From the NCBI GenBank assembly GCA_002313415.1, contig DCBH01000007.1, positions 497 through 9,802 of the forward strand: a DNA stretch of 9,306 nucleotides. The letters run 5' to 3'. Position 1 is the stretch's first letter. Every line of letters begins with the position of its first letter. The stretch is from Flavobacteriales bacterium UBA1112 (GTDB lineage Bacteria > Bacteroidota > Bacteroidia > Flavobacteriales_D > Sanyastnellaceae). The notes beneath the pieces are model-generated. The model did not search any database. It saw only the letters and a list, made by a program, of their open reading frames with translations, and was not told the DNA's origin. Both the position numbers and the translations under genes were made by a program. Positions 1-5,651 of this stretch are shown piece after piece.

Positions 1-404
1 CCAAAATGATGCCAATCGTTGTGGCGTTCTTCGATGCCATTTTTGATGGATCGAATCTTCAAGGCCAAATTTGCCCACATCCTCTCATTGTTGGCAAGAA
101 GTTGGCGCATGGCATCGTCGTCGTTGTCTGCAGCCAACGCCATGTGTGCGAGAATGGGATGATTGTGGTTACGAAGCCATTGTACAGCTTGCGCATCGCC
201 TTCCGCTCCCCCGCATAAGGCCATCAACTCGGGAAATCCTTCGCGAATGAGCCACTCACGCGCTTCAGTCTGATTGTGCAATGCATGAACAAACAATCCC
301 AGTTCGGGATAGCCGTTTGAAAGAAGCCAGTCGCGCAGCTCGGTGTTGCCTGAGATGGCCTCGCCCCAGGCCAACAAAACTTTTAAGGGATATTGCCGTG
401 CCAC
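1..404 (-). CDS. Small helical-repeat protein, 3' end beyond window
   Basis: The reverse strand is open from a GTG at 404-402 to the window edge, giving 134 codons and no stop. The only in-frame codons further upstream lead to a TAA about 54 bases before the GTG, with no ATG or TTG between, so GTG is the best start; an internal TTG at codon 10 or 11 is an alternative. Residues 24-123 are four consecutive units of exactly 25 residues. Trp at unit position 3 (first three units), Leu at 4, Pro at 10 (first three), Leu at 12 (first three) and Ala at 25 (first three) recur, and a half unit precedes them. This looks like an alpha-hairpin (ankyrin-like) solenoid. There is no signal peptide or membrane segment, so it is probably cytoplasmic. 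It resembles short uncharacterised Bacteroidota proteins I have seen, but I cannot name a family or function. The coding call is strong; the function is unknown. Confidence 0.8.
   Translation of the reverse strand, partial: MARQYPLKVLLAWGEAISGNTELRDWLLSNGYPELGLFVHALHNQTEAREWLIREGFPELMALCGGAEGDAQAVQWLRNHNHPILAHMALAADNDDDAMRQLLANNERMWANLALKIRSIKNGIEERHNDWHHF
36..335 (-). repeat. Four tandem 25-residue protein repeats
   Basis: Within the left-edge protein, residues 24-48, 49-73, 74-98 and 99-123 align without gaps. The openings are RDWLLSNGYPEL, REWLIREGFPEL, VQWLRNHNHPIL and MRQLLANNERMW. The pattern x-x-W-L ending in Ala before the next unit suggests paired helices. The fourth unit is the most degenerate. 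DNA identity between units is low, so this is an old protein repeat rather than a recent DNA duplication. Confidence 0.75.
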
Positions 405-433
405 ACATGTAAGGTAGGGACGACTTCGCAGAC

Positions 434-441
434 TACCTTCG
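434..441 (+). promoter_or_regulatory. Possible -7 box upstream of the MFS gene
   Basis: TACCTTCG resembles the Bacteroidota -7 element TAnnTTTG. It lies 5 bases before the chosen TTG start, so a transcript starting from it would be nearly leaderless. No clear -33 TTG is seen. The 42-bp gap between the two divergent genes leaves little room for anything else. Confidence 0.25.
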
Positions 442-446
442 CGTGC

Positions 447-1643
447 TTGGAAAAGCCATTATTCACAAGGACCTTTTTGTTGCTATGTACAGGAACAGTT
501 CTGTTCATGGCCAGTTTTGGGATGTTGTTGCCAGAATTGCCAGGGTATTTGGATCGGATGGGGGCACATCATTTGATTGGTTGGATAGTTGCGCTTTTTA
601 CGGTTGGGGCATTCCTCAGCAGATTTGTGTCAGGTCGAATGGCGGATGCTGCGGGTCGCAGACCAGTCATGTTGTTTGGGACGGCAGTTACAGCACTTGC
701 AGGGTTTGCCTACATCGGAGTGGCTCGCTTGGAGAATATGGCAATGGCTGTGACCGGTTTTCTCGTGGTTCGTCTGCTGCACGGTTTGTCGACCGGTTTT
801 CGTCCCACCGGGACCAGTGCATTTTTGACAGACATGGTCCCCGCACATAAAAGAGGCGAGGCCTTGGGCTATTTGGGAGTAGCAGGCAACGCGGGGATGG
901 CACTTGGTCCTGCGCTCGGCAGTTGGCTGGCGGTCGATTTTGGCTATGACGCCATGTTCATGGCCAGCAGTGTCTTGGGAATTGCAGCTTACGGCATGAC
1001 CGTTTTTTTGCCCGAGTCCTTATCGCATGCCCGAAAGGTGAGTTGGAGCGACCTCAATGTATTTCGCGGAGGGAGTGTTGAGCGAGCTGCTTGGCCTTCT
1101 TCGTTGTTTTTGTTGCCAGTCGCTTTGGCATTTGGGGTGTTTTTAACGGTGACTCCTGACCTGGTAGAGGGATTGGGCTTCAAGTACAAAGGTTCTTTTA
1201 ATACGGTCGTCGTTGCTGCATCCATCTTTGCTCGTTTGATTGCTGGCAAAGCCTCTGACAGGTATGGACGTGTCGAATTGTTGATGGTGGGGGCGGTGAT
1301 GTTGTCAGTGGGCATGACTCTGTTTTTTAACGCCACGAATGTGCCCATGTTGCTGGCGGCAGGTGTCATCTATGGCTTGTCCATTGGAATTAATATGCCT
1401 GCCATATTTGCGTGGACCGTTGATTTGGCTCCTGCAGGAAGAGCTGCCACATCGCTAAGCACCATGTTGATGGCGCTGGAAGTCGGCATCGGTGTTGGGG
1501 CTTATGTCTCGGGGACATGGTACGCCATGGACTCGCAGGTGTTGTTGTCGTTGTACGGCGGATGTGCCCTCTTGGGACTGGCTGGTTTCGCATTCCTCAT
1601 CTTTTGGCAACGCCTCCACAAAAAAGGAAGGTTTGTCAGTTAA
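447..1643 (+). CDS. MFS transporter, probable drug/metabolite:H+ antiporter
   Basis: This is a 398-residue, very hydrophobic protein of the usual 12-helix major facilitator length, acting in the inner membrane. MFS motif A is at residues 63-73 (GRMADAAGRRP), and its second-half counterpart is GKASDRYGR at 267-275. Residues 141-159 fit motif C of transmembrane helix 5 (G, eight residues, G, three residues, GP, two residues, G), a signature of H+ antiporters that export small molecules. Substrate cannot be deduced. The chosen start is the TTG at 447 (MEKPLFTRTF), immediately before the first helix. The frame stays open upstream to a TTG at 393, but that would add 18 unlikely residues and overlap the divergent gene's start. 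There is no Shine-Dalgarno. The small coiled-coil gene begins 53 bp downstream, possibly in the same transcript. Family is sure; the exact start is less sure. Confidence 0.9.
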   Translation: MEKPLFTRTFLLLCTGTVLFMASFGMLLPELPGYLDRMGAHHLIGWIVALFTVGAFLSRFVSGRMADAAGRRPVMLFGTAVTALAGFAYIGVARLENMAMAVTGFLVVRLLHGLSTGFRPTGTSAFLTDMVPAHKRGEALGYLGVAGNAGMALGPALGSWLAVDFGYDAMFMASSVLGIAAYGMTVFLPESLSHARKVSWSDLNVFRGGSVERAAWPSSLFLLPVALAFGVFLTVTPDLVEGLGFKYKGSFNTVVVAASIFARLIAGKASDRYGRVELLMVGAVMLSVGMTLFFNATNVPMLLAAGVIYGLSIGINMPAIFAWTVDLAPAGRAATSLSTMLMALEVGIGVGAYVSGTWYAMDSQVLLSLYGGCALLGLAGFAFLIFWQRLHKKGRFVS

Positions 1644-1684
1644 TAACTCAGATTTTGGAAGCCATTTTCATTGGGCTTTCGTGC

Positions 1685-1692
1685 TACCTTGA
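1685..1692 (+). promoter_or_regulatory. Possible -7 box before the coiled-coil gene
   Basis: TACCTTGA fits TAnnTTTG loosely and is preceded by the 12-mer TTTCATTGGGCT (1667-1678), which also precedes a similar box at 8443. Only four bases separate the box from the ATG at 1697, so transcription from it would give a message with almost no leader. This is a weak call. Confidence 0.2.
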
Positions 1693-1696
1693 AAAC

Positions 1697-1921
1697 ATGG
1701 AAATGTTGCTCGAAAAACAACTGCAGGCTGCTTTAAGCGAACGGAAGGCTGTCATGGGCGAATTCTTGAGATTGAAGGCGGAGTTGGCGCGAACTCAGCA
1801 GCGCAACGACGACCTGCGCTCAGAAAACAAAGCTCTTCGAGAAGCACTTCACGCAGCCGAGCACGAGGTTTCCAATCTTTTCGCATACGCCAGCGAATTG
1901 GGTGAAGAAGCTTCTTCTTGA
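1697..1921 (+). CDS. Small coiled-coil protein, 74 residues
   Basis: It starts at ATG 1697 (MEMLLEKQLQ); a second ATG two codons on is equally possible. It ends in TGA at 1919-1921. Almost the whole chain is charged and heptad-like (residues about 3-60, rich in Leu, Glu, Lys, Arg and Ala), predicting one long alpha-helical coiled coil with no membrane segment or signal peptide. Such proteins are often small division or scaffold proteins of the ZapB type, but I see no diagnostic motif and give no function. It follows the MFS gene by 53 bp on the same strand and converges on fabD, whose stop is 82 bp away. A TACCTTGA box lies just before the ATG. The absence of any better reading frame here and the plausible composition support a real gene. 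Confidence 0.7.
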   Translation: MEMLLEKQLQAALSERKAVMGEFLRLKAELARTQQRNDDLRSENKALREALHAAEHEVSNLFAYASELGEEASS

Positions 1922-1960
1922 TTTCGCCTGTTGACATTCCCAAAAGCATCGAGAGTGACA

Positions 1961-1983
1961 CTCCTTGAGGGAGGTCCTTTTTG
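1961..1983 (+). terminator. Weak terminator-like hairpin between convergent genes
   Basis: CTCC (1961-1964), a five-base loop and GGAG (1970-1973) form a short stem, followed after four bases by a TTTTT run (1978-1982). It is placed correctly, 40 bp after the coiled-coil gene's stop and before the fabD stop on the opposite strand. The stem is short, so efficiency is doubtful. Confidence 0.35.
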
Positions 1984-2003
1984 TCATTTAGAAAGACCTT
2001 AGT

Positions 2004-2894
2004 TCAGGCGGTTTCTAAAGCGGCAGTCATCGTTGGGAAGGCACGATCTACTTTCTTAAATAGGCCCTGCAAAACTTTTCCTGGTCCCACCTCTGTAACT
2101 TCGGTGGCACCATCGGCCATCATCGTCTGCATTGTTTGAGTCCAACGCACGGGCGCTGTCAGTTGGGCAACCAGTTGCTGGCGAATTAATTCTGGATCAA
2201 GCGTAGGCTCCGCACTCACATTTTGATAAATCGGGCAACAAGGCACCTGAATGTCAGCAATGGCAATGGCATGGGCAAGTTCCTCACGAGCAGGTTCCAT
2301 CAATGGACTGTGGAAGGCCCCTCCAACGGGAAGCATCAAAGCGCGCCGCGCGCCGGCTTCACCTAACGCGGCGCAGGCAGTTTCCACCGCGGGAACTTCT
2401 CCCGAGATGACGAGCTGTCCCGGACAATTGTAGTTGGCAGCGACCACAATGCCTTCAATTTTGTTGCAAATGTCCTCCACGGTCTCGTTGTCCAAGCCAA
2501 GTACAGCGGCCATGGTGGACGGTTGCAATTCACAAGCTTTTTGCATGGCGTTGGCGCGGGCGCTCACAAGTCGCAATCCATCGCCAAATTGAAGTGCCCC
2601 AGCAGCCACCAACGCACTGAATTCGCCCAAGCTGTGCCCAGCCACCATGTCTGGTTCAAAGGCCTCCCCGAGACACTCTGCAAGAATGACGGAGTGGAGG
2701 AATATGGCTGGTTGTGTTACTCTGGTTTCTTTCAATTCTTCATCACTTCCTTCAAACATGATGTTGGAAATGTCAAATCCGAGAATGTCATTGGCTTCTT
2801 CGAAGCGGTCTCGTGCGCGTGCAGAAGCGTTGTACAAATCTTTCCCCATGCCGGAGAACTGGGCACCTTGACCCGGAAACACAAAAGCTTTCAT
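2004..2894 (-). CDS. fabD: Malonyl-CoA:ACP transacylase FabD
   Basis: FabD transfers malonyl from CoA to acyl carrier protein in the cytoplasm, supplying malonyl-ACP for type II fatty-acid elongation. The 296-residue product is the usual length of about 290-310. It opens with the family N-terminus MKAFVFPGQGAQ (oxyanion-hole Gln around 9). The nucleophile elbow GHSLGE carries Ser88, Arg113 in SARANAM is placed to bind the malonyl carboxylate, His195 in GAFHSPLM is the catalytic base, and VGPGKVL lies near residues 269-275. All key residues are present, so it should be active. The start at 2894 is chosen because it gives the canonical N-terminus; an in-frame ATG at 2966 would add 24 residues not found in the family. 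The secreted Ig/PKD gene ends 84 bp upstream on the same strand, but fabD appears to have its own promoter. It is not next to other fab genes within this window. Confidence 0.97.
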   Translation of the reverse strand: MKAFVFPGQGAQFSGMGKDLYNASARARDRFEEANDILGFDISNIMFEGSDEELKETRVTQPAIFLHSVILAECLGEAFEPDMVAGHSLGEFSALVAAGALQFGDGLRLVSARANAMQKACELQPSTMAAVLGLDNETVEDICNKIEGIVVAANYNCPGQLVISGEVPAVETACAALGEAGARRALMLPVGGAFHSPLMEPAREELAHAIAIADIQVPCCPIYQNVSAEPTLDPELIRQQLVAQLTAPVRWTQTMQTMMADGATEVTEVGPGKVLQGLFKKVDRAFPTMTAALETA

Positions 2895-2914
2895 GTCATG
2901 AGAGTTTTCAGAGA

Positions 2915-2949
2915 TAAACCTACAGCAAGCATTTTTTTTGAGTGACCAA
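2915..2949 (-). promoter_or_regulatory. Candidate promoter of fabD
   Basis: On the minus strand TTGG (2949-2946) is followed, 23 bases later, by TAGGTTTA (2922-2915). This is close to the Bacteroidota -33 TTG / -7 TAnnTTTG arrangement. It sits about 20 bases before the fabD ATG. An A8 tract lies between the two boxes. Confidence 0.4.
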
Positions 2950-2953
2950 TGGT

Positions 2954-2974
2954 GCGAGGCACCCATGCCTCTGC
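2954..2974 (-). terminator. Hairpin just after the stop of the Ig/PKD gene
   Basis: GAGGCA (2956-2961) and TGCCTC (2966-2971) form a perfect six-pair stem with a four-base loop, extended by GC pairs past one bulge. It begins five bases after the TAA of the 2979-5441 gene. No U-run follows, so it is either an inefficient terminator or a 3'-end stabiliser. Confidence 0.35.
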
Positions 2975-2978
2975 GAGA

Positions 2979-5441
2979 TTAACGAATCATGGTGACTTGA
3001 CCAGTGTATGTCTTGGCACCTTGGCCATTTTTCTTTTTGATGGAGATGCGCCAAACGAAGACCTCGCCGCCGCTGGTGTGGTGCGTTCCCTCCCCAGATA
3101 AATCGTTGCCCCCAATCCAAGCTTTGTTAGGGTCATTCGTATTGAAAACCCGATCTCCCGACCGTGTGAAAACAGAGCACTCATATGTTGCGATTTGGTC
3201 CTGACCTGTGATGGAAGGACGCCATGCATCATTCAAGCCGTCGTTGTTGGGAGAGAAGGCCGTAGGTATGTAGATGTAAAGGTCGGTGTAGACCTCAATT
3301 TTTTGGGTGTATACATCCGTACAACCGTACTCGTTTTTGACGAGCAGCTGCGCATTGTAAATGCCTGCCGTTTCAAATTCCAACTCTGGGTTTGACTCGC
3401 TGGAGCCTTCTCCGTTGCCAAACGACCAAATGTTCTCGGTTTGCCCCTCAGAAAGGTTGATGAATTCAACCACTGGATTGACAAAGTCGATGAGGGTGTC
3501 AGGCAACACCGCAAATTCTGCAACAGGTGGTGTTCGACCTTCAAAGGCGTTCACATATTCTATCTCCACTGAGCAAGTCAATTCGTGTTCACCGATGATG
3601 TGGTTGTTGGACAGCACAAAATCGGCATTGTAGTATCCAGGAAATTCCACTTCCAATTCCAATGGAGACAAGAAGTTCTCATAGGTTGGGTAGCCTGGGA
3701 TGGACATGGAAAAGTCAGAGGCTCCTGAAGAAGAATTCAAAACGGAGACTGTCGTAGGAAGACAGATCGAAGGTTGCTCGAAGGTCAATTCGGGAACGGG
3801 CAATTCGCGCACAGTGAAGGACGCATTGGATGTGGTTTGAGAGCAACCGTAGGCGTTGGTAATTTCAAGAACGAGGTTCAATACCCCGGCGGTGTCCACA
3901 CAAATACTTGGGAAAGGTGTCGTCAAATCCTCTGTGACCAAGTTGTTCTGTATCAAGTCGCCAAGTGGGGATACGAACCATTCGTAGCTCAAACTGTCAT
4001 CTGCGCAAGTGTTGTACGAAGACGTGTCATGCATGACATGAACGCAATTCAAAGCATCCATATCCAAGCACGATTGGGGAGCTTCCAATGAAAAACTCGG
4101 CTGTGGAGAAGGGTTCACTATGGTACTGTCAACGGCTGAGCTTTCACAGAACAAGATTTCTCCGTCCGCGAGGGTGTGCTCATATCTTACGGTGACTTTC
4201 GTAGAGTCTGTGAACGGACAATTCGTAGGATTGAGGAAAGTGACGCAGATCCCGTCGTTTGGGCTGCCTGCTTCGTTGTCCCAGTAGTATAAGACGTCCA
4301 CATTGGACAAATCGTCATTCAAAAGTTCAACTTGCATACAGTCTTCCGATAGGGAACATTGCTCGTTCAACAATTCATCCGTGATTGAAATGATTGGTGT
4401 TGCCAAGACTTCCATGTCAAACGACACAGTCTCAGAGGTACATCCATTGTTGTCCTTGACGAATACGGAGAAGATGAGATTGGGGTCAGACGCGGCGTTC
4501 ACTCCATTTGCGGAGGTCACTTGAAGGGTGAATGAGGAAGGACTTAGGTCAGCCGATGTGGTGTCCGCATTGGCCGAAGCCGTCCATGTGGGGGAATACA
4601 AGAAGTCGATGTCGGGGTCATTGACTTCACAGATTAATGTGCTGAAACCATCCTGACATATTCCTTCGCTGCCGTCAATTGAAATGACAGGATTGGCAAT
4701 GACATTGAAGTTCGCGGAATCTGTAACGCTGCAAATCGTCGATACTCCCCCGTCGGAGTGCGTCAGGTATTTGGTTACTTCGAAGATGGTTTCATCGTTT
4801 TGTAACGAAAAAGACACAGTACTGCTTCCATCTCCCATGATATCTAAGCCTACTGAGGTCCAGTAATCGTAAGTCTCGTTGTTAGATGCCGTCGAAATAT
4901 CTGTGAAGGTGACGACGTCTCCATCGCAGTATGGTGCGGGATCGGAGTCAAACGACATGTCTAAATTGGGTGTGCTGTAGACCACCAGAGTTGTGGCATC
5001 TACATTTTGACTGGCGAGTGACCCATATGAAATATGTGGCTGTACCCCTACCGAGAAAACGCCATCCACCAATGGAGTAAAAGTCAGAGAAGTGGACAAG
5101 GCCCATTCGCTTAAGGTGCTCCCCAAATCACCAAGCTGGACAAATTGGCCCAGAGTGGCATCGGTGAGCGGCATTTCATTGTAAAAAATGATCCAAGGCA
5201 CCTCACTGATCTGTGCCGGATCATTGTCGAAGCCTTCAAGTTCAAGGGTGATGTCCTCACCAGAACAAAACGCGGGGCCACCAATCGACACAATGGACGC
5301 GGGAGGTAAGGTGCTACTTTCTGCCGAGGCGATGAGTGAACCAGAAGGCGTCGCAAAAAACAGAAATGACATCAACGCCATCGGGCCCAAGGACAACCCT
5401 CGAGATACTGGGTTGGGTTTGCAGGTGAATCGAGAATTCAT
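2979..5441 (-). CDS. Secreted multi-Ig/PKD protein with type B T9SS signal
   Basis: This 820-residue extracellular protein is probably a surface adhesin or gliding-associated protein. The N-terminus (MNSRFTCKPN...) has basic residues, a hydrophobic stretch at about 20-37 and a likely cleavage after IASA (residue 40). About six beta-sandwich modules of 90-104 residues follow, starting near residues 157, 249, 347, 443, 547 and 637. Each opens with a Pro-hydrophobic strand; a core Trp recurs at 194, 286, 387, 488 and 672; several end in (D/N)xxGC(S/T). The last (638-717, IWSFGNGEGSSESNP) is a clear PKD domain. Residues 725-820 (IPTAFSPNNDGLND...) are the gliding-motility-associated C-terminal domain, a type B T9SS signal that in known cases keeps proteins at the cell surface or secretes them. 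The start gives a proper signal peptide; Met21 would lack the basic region. It diverges from the type A client at 5652. No catalytic motif is visible; the ligand is unknown. Confidence 0.9.
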   Translation of the reverse strand: MNSRFTCKPNPVSRGLSLGPMALMSFLFFATPSGSLIASAESSTLPPASIVSIGGPAFCSGEDITLELEGFDNDPAQISEVPWIIFYNEMPLTDATLGQFVQLGDLGSTLSEWALSTSLTFTPLVDGVFSVGVQPHISYGSLASQNVDATTLVVYSTPNLDMSFDSDPAPYCDGDVVTFTDISTASNNETYDYWTSVGLDIMGDGSSTVSFSLQNDETIFEVTKYLTHSDGGVSTICSVTDSANFNVIANPVISIDGSEGICQDGFSTLICEVNDPDIDFLYSPTWTASANADTTSADLSPSSFTLQVTSANGVNAASDPNLIFSVFVKDNNGCTSETVSFDMEVLATPIISITDELLNEQCSLSEDCMQVELLNDDLSNVDVLYYWDNEAGSPNDGICVTFLNPTNCPFTDSTKVTVRYEHTLADGEILFCESSAVDSTIVNPSPQPSFSLEAPQSCLDMDALNCVHVMHDTSSYNTCADDSLSYEWFVSPLGDLIQNNLVTEDLTTPFPSICVDTAGVLNLVLEITNAYGCSQTTSNASFTVRELPVPELTFEQPSICLPTTVSVLNSSSGASDFSMSIPGYPTYENFLSPLELEVEFPGYYNADFVLSNNHIIGEHELTCSVEIEYVNAFEGRTPPVAEFAVLPDTLIDFVNPVVEFINLSEGQTENIWSFGNGEGSSESNPELEFETAGIYNAQLLVKNEYGCTDVYTQKIEVYTDLYIYIPTAFSPNNDGLNDAWRPSITGQDQIATYECSVFTRSGDRVFNTNDPNKAWIGGNDLSGEGTHHTSGGEVFVWRISIKKKNGQGAKTYTGQVTMIR
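3291..4973 (-). repeat. About six tandem Ig/PKD-like modules
   Basis: These are protein-level repeats, roughly residues 157-717 of the secreted protein. They are recognised by recurring Pro-hydrophobic openings (TPNLDM, ANPVIS, ATPIIS, PSPQPS, LPVPEL, TPPVAE), by core Trp residues spaced 92-101 residues apart, and by end motifs such as NGCTSE, YGCSQT and YGCTDV. The fifth module lacks the core Trp. DNA similarity is slight, so the repeat is old. Confidence 0.65.
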
Positions 5442-5651
5442 TCAGGTAAGGAATGTTCAGTTGAGCAAGTTACGGAGGACAGTCCATGCACCGGAGACCT
5501 CTCACAGAGAACTTGTTCTGAAGCGTGGGAAACTTCCTTTTTTTAATGATGCTTTTCAAGTTCAAAGTGTTGATTCCTTCTGAAAGCAAACCTTCAAACT
5601 ACCCTGCTGCACCTGCTACCTTCGACACAAATATCTAATTCACTCACACTC
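5442..5651. promoter_or_regulatory. Divergent intergenic region between two T9SS client genes
   Basis: These 210 bp without a gene must carry both promoters. Seen here are a TACCTTCG box (5617-5624, plus), a TAACTTGC box on the minus strand (5472-5465, about 24 bases before the ATG at 5441), and an inverted repeat AGAAC-TT-GTTCT at 5508-5519 between them that could be an operator. Neither start has a Shine-Dalgarno. No convincing RNA gene is seen. Confidence 0.45.
5617..5624 (+). promoter_or_regulatory. Possible -7 box of the first repeat-protein gene
   Basis: TACCTTCG, within GCTACCTTCG, lies 35 bases before the ATG at 5652. The paralogous gene has TATCTTGC within GCTATCTTGC at 34 bases before its ATG. 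Similar sequence and near-identical distance support a shared promoter element, although no good -33 TTG is visible. Confidence 0.35.

Noticed and set aside
6..218. Plus-strand open frame of 70 codons at the left edge
   Set aside because: It is antisense to the helical-repeat gene, whose reverse frame is open for 134 codons with a clear 25-residue repeat.
2931..2940. T8 run on the plus strand as a terminator
   Set aside because: No plus-strand gene leads into it and no stem precedes it; it lies between the fabD promoter boxes.
2895..2966. 24-residue N-terminal extension of FabD
   Set aside because: The FabD family starts at MKAFVFPGQGAQ. The extension is unlike any FabD N-terminus and overlaps the promoter-like sequence and the upstream hairpin.
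5188..5583. Plus-strand frame of 131 codons upstream of the 5652 gene
   Set aside because: It is mostly antisense to the signal peptide and first module of the Ig/PKD gene and shows no domain or plausible composition.
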